A stretch of 34,421 bases of DNA from Cyanobacteria bacterium MH1_Bin12 (GTDB taxonomy: Bacteria; Cyanobacteriota; Cyanobacteriia; Cyanobacteriales; Cyanobacteriaceae): NCBI GenBank assembly GCA_011088145.1, contig JAALKG010000012.1, positions 1 to 34,421 of the forward strand, given 5' to 3'. The notes under the pieces are model-generated. The model saw only the letters and a list, made by a program, of their open reading frames with translations. It was not told where the DNA came from and searched no databases. A program made the position numbers and the translations under genes. Below, piece after piece: positions 16,005-25,170 of the stretch (positions are counted from its first letter, which is position 1; each line of letters begins with the position of its first letter).

Positions 16005-16814
16005 ATGAATATGCTCGACAATAGATTAATTTTAGTGGTTGGTGCAACAGGTGGAGTGGGACAACTTACAGTAGCAAAATTATTAGCAAAAGGCTATCAA
16101 GTAAGGGTTTTAAGTCGTAGTGAGACCAAGACAAAACAACTTTTTGACGATCGAGTAGAAGTCTGTATTGGTGATATAAAAGACATTAACAGTCTCACTC
16201 AGGCAATGGATTCAGTTACTGATGTTATTTGTTCTGTTGGTACAACTGCTTTTCCCTCTAGTAAATGGGAGCTTAATTTATCTAACCCTTGGGATTCGAT
16301 GATGGGTTATTTAAACCCTAAGCAACTAGGAAAAAAAGCTAAAAATAGTCCTTTGCAGATAGATGCTGAAGGTGTCATCAATCTTGTGAAAAGTTGCAAA
16401 AACATTCAATTAGAAAGATTTGTATTAGTATCTTCTTGCGGTGTTTTAAGACCAAACCAATTTCCCTATAGTATTCTTAATTTGTTTGGTGTCTTATATG
16501 CCAAAAAACAAGGGGAAGATTATTTAATTAATTCAGGTATTCCTTATACAATAATTCGTCCCAGTAGATTAATTGATGGCCCTTTTACTTCCTATGACTT
16601 AAATACACTGTTACAAGCGAAAACCGATGGTGAGCAGAAAGTTGTCATCGCTACGGGAGATAAAATTAATGGGCAAAGCAGTCGTATTGATGTAGCAAAT
16701 GCTTGTGTTGAATGTCTATCTAGTGAGCAAACCAAAAATAAAGCTTTTGAAATTATTAATCAAGGAGAAAGGAAAGATACTCTTGATTGGAATAAATTAT
16801 GGGAGCTTTTATAA
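16005..16814 (+). CDS. Atypical short-chain dehydrogenase, NAD(P)-binding
   Basis: This 269-residue protein has a Rossmann fold with VVGATGGVGQ at 12-20 and VRVLSRS, which suggests NADP binding, then VSSCGVLRP and GEDYLINSGIPYTIIRPSRL. This is the layout of atypical SDRs (NAD(P)-binding 'NmrA-like'/SDR_a5) common in cyanobacteria and plastids, where relatives act in quinone, chlorophyll or assembly roles. The usual YxxxK is missing (AKKQGEDY in that place), so catalysis is uncertain. It is 110 bases after futC, on the same strand, with no firm functional link. Confidence 0.7.
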   Translation: MNMLDNRLILVVGATGGVGQLTVAKLLAKGYQVRVLSRSETKTKQLFDDRVEVCIGDIKDINSLTQAMDSVTDVICSVGTTAFPSSKWELNLSNPWDSMMGYLNPKQLGKKAKNSPLQIDAEGVINLVKSCKNIQLERFVLVSSCGVLRPNQFPYSILNLFGVLYAKKQGEDYLINSGIPYTIIRPSRLIDGPFTSYDLNTLLQAKTDGEQKVVIATGDKINGQSSRIDVANACVECLSSEQTKNKAFEIINQGERKDTLDWNKLWELL

Positions 16815-16903
16815 GGTTGAGGATAACTTCACAATTACTCTAGAAGAGCCAAAATAGTTGTTCAAGTTTCATAGCAGTATAAACAGTGAATAATCACAAA
16901 TCT

Positions 16904-16924
16904 TTAATTATTAATTATTAATTA
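16904..16924. repeat. Period-7 tandem repeat (TTAATTA), three perfect units
   Basis: TTAATTA occurs three times in a row, ending 10 bases before the start codon of the next dehydrogenase gene. It occupies the place where a ribosome-binding site would be expected, and none is visible. Confidence 0.65.
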
Positions 16925-16934
16925 TCCATTATCT

Positions 16935-17657
16935 ATGCCCTATCTAAAACAACACGCCATCATTACTGGTGGTTCAAGTGGTATTGGCAAAGCAACGGCT
17001 AAATTGTTAGCGTATCAAGGAGCAGATATTTCCATTATTGCTCGTGATCAAACTAAATTAACGTTGGCAAAAAAGGAAATTGAAGGGGTAAGCATAAATC
17101 CTGAACAAAAAATTATCGATATAGTTGCAGATGTTGCCAATCGTGAACAAGCAGAACAAGCAATCAAAAATGCGATCGCACAACTTGGTTCACCTAATCT
17201 TTTAATTACTTGTGCGGGTATTGCTTATCCTGATTATTTTGAAAAATTGCCCCTAGAGATATTTGAAAAGACAATGGCAGTCAATTATTTTGGCTCTCTT
17301 TATTGTCTAAAATCAGCATTACCATCAATGAAACAGCAAAAAAAGGGTCATATCGTCTTGGTTTCTTCTGGTGCTGGGTTAATTGGGGTTTATGGCTATA
17401 CAGCTTATAGTCCCAGTAAGTTTGCGTTAAGGGGTTTAGCGGAGTCATTAAGGTTAGAAATTAAACCATTTGGGATTAATCTGTCTATTGTCTATCCTCC
17501 TGATACCCAGACTCCACAACTGGAACAAGAAAATAAAACTAAACCTGCTGAAACGAAAAAAATCACCCAAACAGCTAAAACTTGGAGTGCCGAAGATGTT
17601 GCTAATGTGATTGTTAAAGGGATTGAGAAAAAAAAAATTGCGATCGCTCCTGGTTGA
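16935..17657 (+). pseudogene. KDSR-like short-chain dehydrogenase with premature TGA
   Basis: The protein is a classical SDR most like 3-ketodihydrosphingosine reductase homologues: TGGSSGIG cofactor motif at 11-18, NLLITCAG, catalytic S145 and Y158-x3-K162 (YSPSK), and PPDTQTPQ. The catalytic part is complete. The stop at 17655-17657 (TGA) lies in the phrase APG-stop-EMSFLARF, and the same frame stays open for 31 more codons (SLILPQLHWYFERIISKFNN-like) to a TGA at 17751-17753. A tryptophan codon TGG at this place would give a normal 272-residue protein with a hydrophobic, membrane-associating tail. So either TGG changed to TGA, there is a sequencing error, or the stop is read through. The shortened enzyme might still fold. 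The lipid substrate is not known in cyanobacteria. Confidence 0.65.
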
Positions 17658-17783
17658 GAAATGAGTTTTTTAGCCAGATTTCACAGCCTTATACTTCCCC
17701 AACTTCATTGGTATTTTGAAAGAATAATTTCTAAATTCAACAACAATTCCTGATTATATTTATTTATAGTACCGAAGATTAAG

Positions 17784-18905
17784 TTAATTAATTTTGTATA
17801 ATTTACGAGCGTTATCCCTGAGAATATCATAAGCGATCGCATTAGCTTCAGACTCTGTTAAATCCCCATCTTCAACCGCAGAATCCAAAACTTGTTTTAA
17901 AATTTTTCGACCCCACAGACTCCCCAAATAATATAATTCGGGAATAAAATGAGCATCAGAAGAATAAAGTATTTTGGAAGTGGGAGATAATTCCAATAGC
18001 AGACGAAGAGTATTCCTCATGCCAGAAATACTTAAAAAAGGAATTGCTAAACCAAAATCGACATATATTTGAGGATAAACAGAAGCTAGGTAAGCCGCTT
18101 CACGGGTATAAGGATATGAACCATGGAGTAAGACAATGGGAACATTTTGAAAATGAGAATCTTCCAAAATAGTTCTCAAAAGTAAAGGATTTGATAAAGA
18201 TAAATCCAAATCTCGATCGCCAAAACCAGTATGAAATTGTATAGGAATTTGAGACTGGGCGGCAATTTCTAAAGCTTGTAATAAAATAAAATCAATCAAA
18301 ATTTTATTTGTCAATCTCAATGGTTGATCATGACAAATTTCTTTGAACAATTGAAAACAAGATTTTGCATCTGTTTCCTCAACCAATTCAATGGCCAAAC
18401 CACTACGATAAGCAGAAATACTTTTAAAACCAACTATGTCTGGAGGTAAAGACTGAAGATGATAACGAAACTGATTAATAAAATCCTCAAAAGATTCAGC
18501 TCGAGTAAATAAATTCTCAGCAAGGACTTCTAAACGTATAAGACGATAAACACAAGTAAATTGTTGATGCCATGTATAAGGAAGTATTTTCTCAGGTAAA
18601 AACCCATCATCCAAAATTATACTAGCTATTTTTCCTCGCTCAAAACATAATCTTGTTAATTTTTCTAATCCTAATTTATCCCTTTGTCTGATAATAGCTG
18701 ACTCTTGTGCCTCACATCCGAGTAAAACACTAATATCATTGATACTACGACGATAACAAAGAGTTGTATGGGCATGATTTTTAATTAACAGATCATCATA
18801 AGCTTCTGTAAATGATCTGGTATAAGGATATTGTGATGATATTTCTGGCCTTAATAAATTATGAGCATGATTATCGACAATGGGAATATGTGCTAAGGTG
18901 ATCAT
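17784..18905 (-). CDS. Amidohydrolase of the COG2159 type
   Basis: This 373-residue protein has a TIM-barrel amidohydrolase layout: IVDNHAH (metal-binding H13 and H15), IVGFKSISAYRSGL, QFHTGFGDRDLDLS with a ligand histidine, LLHGSYPYTREAAYLA and the catalytic-aspartate motif YSSDAHFIPE. It resembles the amidohydrolase domain that is fused to glutamine synthetase in FluG-like proteins and occurs alone in many cyanobacteria. It should hydrolyse C-N or decarboxylate small acids, but the substrate is unknown. It is convergent with the dehydrogenase gene (stop codons about 30 bases apart counting the extended frame). The ATG at 18905 is the first possible start. Confidence 0.7.
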   Translation of the reverse strand: MITLAHIPIVDNHAHNLLRPEISSQYPYTRSFTEAYDDLLIKNHAHTTLCYRRSINDISVLLGCEAQESAIIRQRDKLGLEKLTRLCFERGKIASIILDDGFLPEKILPYTWHQQFTCVYRLIRLEVLAENLFTRAESFEDFINQFRYHLQSLPPDIVGFKSISAYRSGLAIELVEETDAKSCFQLFKEICHDQPLRLTNKILIDFILLQALEIAAQSQIPIQFHTGFGDRDLDLSLSNPLLLRTILEDSHFQNVPIVLLHGSYPYTREAAYLASVYPQIYVDFGLAIPFLSISGMRNTLRLLLELSPTSKILYSSDAHFIPELYYLGSLWGRKILKQVLDSAVEDGDLTESEANAIAYDILRDNARKLYKIN

Positions 18906-19036
18906 TTTAATTATTATCTATTCCTGATTTCCTTTGTTTAATAGTTCATGGAGGGGTAAACCGCTCATCGCTGACGGCTGTAAATGATATGATTAAAAAC
19001 TAATAGTTATATTGAAAGACATTATATAAAATACTT

Positions 19037-21853
19037 ATGTTTAAAAAGTTATTTGGTGATCCTAACACTCGTAAACTCAAAAAATTACAACCACTAATAG
19101 CAGAAATTAATCTTTTAGAAGAAGACATTAAAAATCTAACAGATGACCAAATGCGTTCCAAAACCGCAGAATTTAAAGAATTATTGGCTAAAGCAAAAAA
19201 TAAAGAAGAAAAAGATGAAATATTAGATGAAATCCTCACAGAAGCTTTTGCCTTAGTTAGAGAGGCAGGAATTAGAGTACTAGGAATGCGACATTATGAC
19301 GTGCAGTTATTGGGAGGAATTGTTTTACATACAGGACAAATCGCTGAAATGAAAACAGGGGAAGGTAAAACTCTTGTTTCTACATTACCAGCTTATCTTA
19401 ATGGTTTAACAGGAGAAGGTGTCCACATTGTCACCGTTAATGATTATCTCGCACGCAGAGATGCTGAATGGATGGGGCAAGTGCATCGCTTTTTAGGCTT
19501 GTCTGTCGGCTTGATTCAAAGTGAGATGACGGCGACTGAAAGACAAGAAAATTACAGTGCTGATATTACTTATGCAACGAATAGTGAATTGGGTTTTGAC
19601 TATTTAAGAGATAACATGGCAACGGATATGAGCGTTGTGGTACAACGTCCTCCCAACTACTGTATTATTGATGAAGTTGACTCTATTTTAGTGGATGAAG
19701 CTCGTACTCCTCTGATTATTTCGGGACAAGTTGAACGTCCTCAGGAAAAATATATGCAAGCGGCTGAAATTGCCAAAATGCTCACCAAACAAATTGAGGA
19801 AAATGATGGTGGAGATTACGAAGTTGATGAAAAAGCCCGCACGGTACTTTTAACCGAAGAAGGTTTTGCTAAAACTGAAGAGTGGTTGGGAGTTACAGAT
19901 TTATACGACCAAGAAAATCCTTGGGCTCATTATATTTTTAATGCCATTAAAGCGAAAGAATTATTTACTGTTGATACTAACTACATTGTTCGTAATGATG
20001 AAGTGGTAATCGTTGATGAATTTACAGGTAGAATTTTATCTGGTAGAAGATGGAGCGACGGATTACATCAAGCGGTGGAAGCAAAAGAAGCAGTAGAAAT
20101 TCAAAAAGAAACTCAAACTCTGGCAAGTATTACCTACCAAAATTTCTTCTTACTCTATAACAAGTTGTCTGGGATGACAGGAACAGCTAAAACCGAGGAA
20201 ACTGAATTTGAAAAGGTTTATAATCTGGAAGTAACAATTATTCCTACCAATCGTCCTTCTGATAGAAATGATTTACCTGATGTTGTTTATAAAAATGAAG
20301 CCGCTAAATGGAGAGCGGTGGCGGAAGAATGTACTGAAATGAATGAGAGTAAGAGACCTGTCTTAGTCGGTACTACTAGCGTTGAAAAATCGGAATTGTT
20401 GTCCAATTTTTTGGTAGAGAAAAAGATACCCCATAATATCCTTAATGCTCGTCCTGAAAATGTGGAAAGAGAGTCCGAGATTGTTGCCCAAGCTGGAAGA
20501 TTAGGTGCTGTGACGATCGCAACTAACATGGCTGGACGAGGTACTGATATTATTTTAGGAGGTAACTCTGACTATATGGCAAGGCTGAAAATTCGTGAAT
20601 ATCTCATGCCTCAAATTGTTATGCCAGAAGAGGATCAATTTATGGTTGCTCCTGAATTGAGCAAACGTTCTAAAGGAGAGGGTTTTAATGGTGAAGGAAA
20701 TAATACTGGTAAAAAATTAAAAAACTGGAAACCAACTTCAGAACTTTTTCCTTGTGAATTGTCTCAGGATACAGATACTAAGCTTAAAGAAGCTGTGAAT
20801 TTTGCCGTTAAAACCTATGGTAGACAAAGTTTATCAGAATTAGATGCAGAGGAAAAAATTGCGCTCGCAGCAGAGAAAGCACCCACGGAAGATTCAGTAA
20901 TCCAAAAATTACGTGAAATTTACCAAGCCATTCACGGTGAATATGAAGGTGTTACAGGAAAAGAGCATGATTTAGTAATTGATAATGGTGGTCTACACGT
21001 TATTGGAACAGAAAGACACGATTCTCGTCGTATTGATAATCAATTAAGAGGTAGAGCAGGAAGACAAGGAGATCCGGGGTCTACACGCTTCTTTTTGAGC
21101 CTAGAAGACAATTTATTACGGATTTTCGGTGGCGATCGAGTTGCAGGTTTAATGAATGCTTTCCGAGTGGAAGAAGACATGCCCATCGAATCAGGAATGT
21201 TGACTCGTTCTCTTGAAGGTGCACAGAAAAAAGTAGAAACATTTTACTATGATGCCCGTAAAAAAGTATTTGAGTATGATGAAGTGATGAATAATCAACG
21301 TCGTGCTATTTATGCAGAACGTCGTCGAGTATTAGAAGGACAAGATTTGAAAGATCAAGTCTTGGATTATGCGACTAGAACTATGGATGAAATTGTTGAT
21401 GCTTATGTGAATCCTGATTTACCACCCGATGAATGGAATGTCGAGGCATTAGTGGCTAAAGCACAAGAATTTATTTATCTGTTAGAAGATGTCAGCGTAG
21501 AAGATATGGCAGACATGACAGTCACAGAAATGAAAACTTTTCTCCATGAAGAAGTGCATAAAGCCTACGATTTAAAAGAAAATCAAGTTGAACAAAATCA
21601 AGCAGGTTTGATGCGACAAGCCGAAAGATTCTTTATCCTCCAACAAATTGATAATTTATGGCGTGAGCATTTACAATCAATGGATGGTTTAAGAGAAGCG
21701 GTTGGTTTACGAGGTTATGGACAAAAAGATCCTTTAATTGAGTATAAACAAGAAGGATATGAAATGTTCTTAGAGATGATGATCGATATTCGTCGTAATG
21801 TGGTTTATTCTCTGTTCCAGTTTCAACCTCAACCTCAACCTCAAGTAGTTTAA
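19037..21853 (+). CDS. secA: Preprotein translocase ATPase SecA
   Basis: This 938-residue motor drives protein export through SecYEG at the plasma and thylakoid membranes. It has the family's normal order: nucleotide-binding fold with Walker A (MKTGEGKT, 105-112), DEVD of Walker B (about 214) with [15 protein letters not shown], the preprotein-binding region, [36 protein letters not shown], the helical scaffold ([20 protein letters not shown]) and the C-terminal wing. The zinc-binding CxC tail of many bacteria is absent, as in cyanobacteria; it ends in a short QPQPQPQ tract encoded by repeated CAACCT. The gene is transcribed alone, with the ATG at 19037. Confidence 0.96.
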   Translation: MFKKLFGDPNTRKLKKLQPLIAEINLLEEDIKNLTDDQMRSKTAEFKELLAKAKNKEEKDEILDEILTEAFALVREAGIRVLGMRHYDVQLLGGIVLHTGQIAEMKTGEGKTLVSTLPAYLNGLTGEGVHIVTVNDYLARRDAEWMGQVHRFLGLSVGLIQSEMTATERQENYSADITYATNSELGFDYLRDNMATDMSVVVQRPPNYCIIDEVDSILVDEARTPLIISGQVERPQEKYMQAAEIAKMLTKQIEENDGGDYEVDEKARTVLLTEEGFAKTEEWLGVTDLYDQENPWAHYIFNAIKAKELFTVDTNYIVRNDEVVIVDEFTGRILSGRRWSDGLHQAVEAKEAVEIQKETQTLASITYQNFFLLYNKLSGMTGTAKTEETEFEKVYNLEVTIIPTNRPSDRNDLPDVVYKNEAAKWRAVAEECTEMNESKRPVLVGTTSVEKSELLSNFLVEKKIPHNILNARPENVERESEIVAQAGRLGAVTIATNMAGRGTDIILGGNSDYMARLKIREYLMPQIVMPEEDQFMVAPELSKRSKGEGFNGEGNNTGKKLKNWKPTSELFPCELSQDTDTKLKEAVNFAVKTYGRQSLSELDAEEKIALAAEKAPTEDSVIQKLREIYQAIHGEYEGVTGKEHDLVIDNGGLHVIGTERHDSRRIDNQLRGRAGRQGDPGSTRFFLSLEDNLLRIFGGDRVAGLMNAFRVEEDMPIESGMLTRSLEGAQKKVETFYYDARKKVFEYDEVMNNQRRAIYAERRRVLEGQDLKDQVLDYATRTMDEIVDAYVNPDLPPDEWNVEALVAKAQEFIYLLEDVSVEDMADMTVTEMKTFLHEEVHKAYDLKENQVEQNQAGLMRQAERFFILQQIDNLWREHLQSMDGLREAVGLRGYGQKDPLIEYKQEGYEMFLEMMIDIRRNVVYSLFQFQPQPQPQVV

Positions 21854-22179
21854 AAAAGCTTCACTCATTCATTCCCTGACAATCTTTTGGGTGATTTAGG
21901 GGAAATGAAAATACCAATTCTTAAAGAAAAGTCCCCTATCCCTTACTAAATAAGGAAGATGCCCATCGGCTGGGTAGGGGATTTAGACTGAGCTGTTCTA
22001 AAGTCTTTGATGAATTCAAGCTATAACCTTTATCAGATAAAGTTTAGGCAGATTTTAAGATCTAAGTTTTTTAGAAGTAGATAAAAGTTTGATATTCGTC
22101 ATTTTTCGTCAAAAGCGATCGAAACTTACTTACCTAAGACCTTATCCTCACGACGAATTTAAAGAATGAAACAGCCTTT
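21854..22179. other. Spacer between secA and mdh, with a hairpin
   Basis: No gene was seen in this convergent 326-bp spacer. TCCCCTATCCC (21932-21942) and GGGTAGGGGA (21972-21981) form a stem with one bulged T and a nested CCCA/TGGG. There is no T run on either strand, so it is more like a structured repeat than a standard terminator, although it may still end both convergent transcripts. Confidence 0.5.
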
Positions 22180-23160
22180 TCAAGTAAGATTAACCAATTG
22201 CTCCAAAGCTAAATTAATATTTTTCTTTACCAATTTAGATGATTGATGGAGAGCATTTAGTTCTGCTTCGGTTAAATTTAGCTCTAAAATCTGCTCTACT
22301 CCACCACATCCTAAACGACAAGGTACACCCAAAAATAGATCTCGCAATCCATATTCTCCTTGTAAATAAACAGCCGCAGGCAACAAACGAGACTCGTTTA
22401 ATAATACAGACTCAATCATTCGACAAGCAGAAGAAGCAGGAGCATAATAAGCACTACCTGTTTTTAATAATTTTACGATTTCTGCACCACCATCACGGGT
22501 ACGTTGTACCAATTTTGCAATTCTAGCTTCATCCATCAATTCAGTAATGGGAATACCCCTAACAGTACAATAGCGAGGTAAAGGTAACATTAAATCACCA
22601 TGCCCACCTAATACCATAGTTTGAACATCATCCATGGCAACTCCTAATGACATGGCAATAAAAGTTTGTAATCGGGCTGAATCTAAAACCCCTGCCATAC
22701 CAACCATCTTATAAGGTGGCAAACCGCTGGTTTTCCATGCCAAATAAGTCATCACATCTAAAGGGTTCGTGATGATTAAATAAAGGGCATTAGGGGAGTA
22801 TTTGACACATTCTCTGACAGCTTGAGTAACTATTTTACCGTTGAGTTGCAATAAGTCTTCTCTACTCATACCAGGTTTGCGGGCAATACCAGCAGTAATA
22901 ACCACTACATCTGAGTTCTCTGTGTCAATGTAATCATTAGTACCTACAATCCTGCGATTATGTAATTCTAAACCCCTTGCTTCCATTAAATCAAGGGCAA
23001 TACCTTGAGGTAAGCCTTCCACAATGTCTAATAAACAAACATTGGCTAAATTATGTTCAATAACTCTTTGGGCGACAGTTTTGCCCACATTTCCTGCACC
23101 GATGATACTAACTTTAGAAGATTTATCACAAACTGAAGAACTTAAAGATACATTACTCAT
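22180..23160 (-). CDS. mdh: Malate dehydrogenase, LDH-like type
   Basis: This 326-residue enzyme interconverts malate and oxaloacetate with NAD(H). It has a Rossmann motif SIIGAGNVGKT (19-28), the aspartate for NAD selection (LLDIVEG), the MDH-type loop ITAGIARKPGMSRED with substrate-binding R94 and R100, TNPLDVMTYL, MAGVLDSAR (R163) and the catalytic pair near GGHGD (H187). The loop arginine and MAGVLD distinguish it from lactate dehydrogenase. The start is an ATG at 23160 with GGAG seven bases upstream. The gene appears alone; it is on the same strand as ndhO but separated by 242 bases. Confidence 0.9.
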   Translation of the reverse strand: MSNVSLSSSVCDKSSKVSIIGAGNVGKTVAQRVIEHNLANVCLLDIVEGLPQGIALDLMEARGLELHNRRIVGTNDYIDTENSDVVVITAGIARKPGMSREDLLQLNGKIVTQAVRECVKYSPNALYLIITNPLDVMTYLAWKTSGLPPYKMVGMAGVLDSARLQTFIAMSLGVAMDDVQTMVLGGHGDLMLPLPRYCTVRGIPITELMDEARIAKLVQRTRDGGAEIVKLLKTGSAYYAPASSACRMIESVLLNESRLLPAAVYLQGEYGLRDLFLGVPCRLGCGGVEQILELNLTEAELNALHQSSKLVKKNINLALEQLVNLT

Positions 23161-23338
23161 AGATAACTCCTAATATTATTTAAGCTAAGACTCATTTAAA
23201 ATACTTAAATGACAGTCAATCTCTTACCTACTCCCTTTTCTCTATTTCTGAGCAATAACAGTAACAACTTAAATACAAAGCAGCTTATTAATGTTTTTTA
23301 GTAATGATTAAAAATTAATGAACATATTTGATGGTTTT

Positions 23339-23362
23339 TCCCCTCTTTAAATTAAAAGGGGA
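23339..23362. repeat. Hairpin (CCCCT...AGGGGA)
   Basis: TCCCCTCTTTAA and TTAAAAGGGGA form an 11-bp stem with one bulged C and a single-base loop centre. It is downstream of ndhO and resembles the hairpin at 21932 in its CCCCT/AGGGG ends. It may act as a terminator for ndhO, but no T run follows on the minus strand. Confidence 0.4.
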
Positions 23363-23364
23363 TA

Positions 23365-23378
23365 TTGATTATTGATTA
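23365..23378. repeat. Period-7 tandem repeat (TTGATTA), two units
   Basis: TTGATTA occurs twice without a gap, just after a hairpin and before the ndhO stop codon, and fades into ATCAATTATGAATTGTTAAT with a loose 7-base period. Confidence 0.5.
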
Positions 23379-23402
23379 TCAATTATGAATTGTTAATATA
23401 TC

Positions 23403-23621
23403 TTAGCTCACTACTTCCAGATGATCGAGACGAAACCAAGTACTAGGGGTAGGTGTATAAAATTTAATTAGAGCATATTCATCATTTAAGTCTAATACTT
23501 CTCCTTTGCTTTCAAAGATGTAAGCAGGAAAACGATTATCACTAGCTTTGGCTTCCAAGCTATTTTCTAATTTTTCTTTAATGACTTTAACTAGTGTTCC
23601 TTTTTTCATTTTAGCTGGCAT
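23403..23621 (-). CDS. ndhO: NAD(P)H-quinone oxidoreductase subunit O
   Basis: From the ATG at 23621 the frame encodes 72 residues, MPAKMKKGTLVKVIKEKLEN and on through FPAYIFESKGEVLDLNDEYA to FYTPTPSTWFRLDHLEVVS. This is the full NdhO, a small subunit specific to cyanobacterial and plant NDH-1 on the thylakoid membrane. Its KKGxxVRVxxEKLENSLEAxASD and ESKGExLxLxxxYALIKF pattern is diagnostic. The frame stays open for 46 codons further upstream, but nothing there resembles NdhO, so I reject that longer start. It is transcribed alone on the minus strand. Confidence 0.92.
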   Translation of the reverse strand: MPAKMKKGTLVKVIKEKLENSLEAKASDNRFPAYIFESKGEVLDLNDEYALIKFYTPTPSTWFRLDHLEVVS

Positions 23622-23777
23622 GATAGTAATTCTTAAACCGAAAATAATATTTATTAACAACTCATTTTGCCATAATTTGTGATCGCTATTACTGTTTGGG
23701 CTCAAAAATTTGTTTGAAGTAACAATACTTTCGCCATCAAGCAACGATGCTATTCCCATGAATTCTCCCCAGCATAG

Positions 23778-23927
23778 GAAGCCTCTCTAGAAGGTAAGCT
23801 TAGTCTAGCTTTCAATTTAGTTTACCAGTCGATCAATAAGACTTTGAAAGATACAGATGTTGATCCTGTTCACAATAAAATTCGTAAATCTTTAGCTAAC
23901 AAGTTTGATGTGGAATTAAGAAGTTAA
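23778..23927 (+). pseudogene. Unrecognised C-terminal gene remnant
   Basis: This open stretch of 49 codons has no good start codon and ends at TAA 23925. Its reading (KLSLAFNLVYQSINKTLKDT, DVDPVHNKIRKSLANKF, DVELRS) has coding-like composition and looks like the natural end of a larger protein, mostly helical and charged. I cannot name the family. It lies upstream of a decayed region with a frameshifted gene and a tnpB fragment, so a rearrangement probably removed its 5' part. Confidence 0.3.
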
Positions 23928-24121
23928 ATCAGGACTAAAAGTTCAATGGGCAAAGGGCAAAGATTGATTTTGTGTATTTGTCCACATTGATAATTTGATC
24001 AATATATATATTAGAATAATAATTTTTATAACGGTTTTATACAGTAAATATACGAGAATATCTGGTTAAGCTTTCGCCAATCCGACCTAACAATTAAAGA
24101 ATAGACTGAATGGCAACTGAG

Positions 24122-24534
24122 TTAGTTCTTTTCTCCCAAACTAAAAAAGCTATTTCTGCGAGCAAATTTCTCAGTAACACCGACTTTACTCAAATTTATA
24201 CCTCCCCTATCACCACCATCAGCATTATCAATATAGTAACCATGACCAAAGTTAGGAGTTTGTTGAAAAACTGCTATTTGAAGATAACCAGTGAAGATTC
24301 TATCAGGTTGATTTACAGGAGTAATTTCATATCTCATTTCCATAGTTCTCGCCCCATCATCACACCTCTCAGCCCGACAGGTATAAGTGCCATCTAACTG
24401 ACCATTCTTATAGATTTCACCAGTGACTTCAACTCCTCCAACTCGACTCTTATAAAGAGCTTACCCCTGAATTCTGGCTCATCACGATATTCAACATCCC
24501 ATTCACCATCAAAGAGTTGGCTACATATCCCCAT
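24122..24534 (-). pseudogene. Frameshifted hypothetical gene (about 137 codons)
   Basis: The minus strand from ATG 24534 reads MGICSQLFDGEWDVEYRDEP and then, after one missing base near 24460, continues as ALYKSRVGGVEVTGEIYKNG, QLDGTYTCRAERCDDGARTM, and on to KFARRNSFFSLGEKN with a stop at 24122. Adding one A (GGTAAAGC) would join both parts into one protein. Composition is that of a soluble beta-rich protein; I do not recognise the family. A sequencing indel is possible. Its start codon coincides with the edge of the tnpB fragment region, which suggests that insertion cut its promoter away. Confidence 0.45.
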
Positions 24535-24572
24535 TGAAATCCTCCAATTCAACAATTGATAGTGTCGTTTTC

Positions 24573-24938
24573 ATGTCAGAAAATAAATTATATCTAAATC
24601 TTGCTCTTTCTATTAGTGATGTGAGTTGGTCTGTTTTTCGAGAATGGTTAGAGTATTTTGGAACAATTTTTAACAGAGAAATTATTGTTGTTGACCCTAA
24701 ATTTACTTCACAAGACTGTAGTAATTGTGGTCAAAGAGTCAAAAAATCTTTGAGTACTCGCACCCATCAATGTAATTGTGGCACTGTACTTTGTCGCGAC
24801 CACAATGCAGCATTGAACATTTTAAATAAAGGTACGGGCGGGCAGCCTGAAACCACTCCAGTCTATGGAGTCAACGCTTCTGGACAGATGACCCTCTGGT
24901 TGATGGATGAAAGTCTTGATGCTAAGGTCGCTGGTTGA
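24573..24938 (+). pseudogene. tnpB: tnpB 3' fragment (IS200/IS605 family)
   Basis: The 121 codons from ATG 24573 match the C-terminal third of TnpB, the RuvC-like nuclease guided by a right-end RNA. Visible are a REIIVVDPKFTSQDCSNCG region with the first half of the zinc finger, QCNCGTVLCRDHNAALNILN with the second cysteine pair and the final catalytic aspartate, and the tail ending in KVAG. Earlier RuvC motifs (DxG and the glutamate) are gone, as TnpB is about 400 residues. No tnpA is nearby. The 3' end overlaps the region that normally encodes the guide RNA. The in-frame TTG at 24534 is not a credible start. Confidence 0.75.
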
Positions 24939-24996
24939 ACGAAGAACCTCTAGATTTCTTAGGAATCCCGCGTCTCCGACGCTGGGAGGATGTCAA
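24939..24996 (+). mobile_element. IS605-type right end with subterminal hairpin
   Basis: CCC-GCGTC, loop TCC, GACGC-T-GGG (24967-24986) form the typical hairpin just inside the end, followed by AGGATGTCAA. TCAA at 24993-24996 is the kind of tetranucleotide at which such elements are cut, so I place the end at 24996. This stretch and the tnpB 3' end would include any guide (omega/re) RNA scaffold. A second small palindrome (CGGAGT TG ACTCCG, 25003-25016) lies just outside. Confidence 0.6.
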
Positions 24997-25031
24997 TGCC
25001 AACGGAGTTGACTCCGCCCACTAGTACATTG

Positions 25032-25058
25032 AATTGTCAATTGTCAATTGTCAATTGT
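25032..25058. repeat. Period-7 tandem repeat (AATTGTC), nearly four units
   Basis: Three perfect AATTGTC units and six bases of a fourth lie between the tnpB element's end and the rnz promoter region. Confidence 0.7.
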
Positions 25059-25170
25059 TTGACCCTACTCTTAACTTATCATTATCTTAAATTCGATCGA
25101 TAAAAAAATTGGCAGAAATTTCACATATAATGGACAAACAATAATGACCATGTCCTTGAGATAAAATATC

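Noticed and set aside
17640-17657. The dehydrogenase stop as the normal end of the protein
   Set aside because: The same frame remains open with coding-like residues for 31 codons, which random spacer DNA of this AT content would rarely do.
23622-23759. In-frame upstream extension of ndhO (46 codons)
   Set aside because: NdhO begins at MPAK in relatives, and the extension has no similarity to it.
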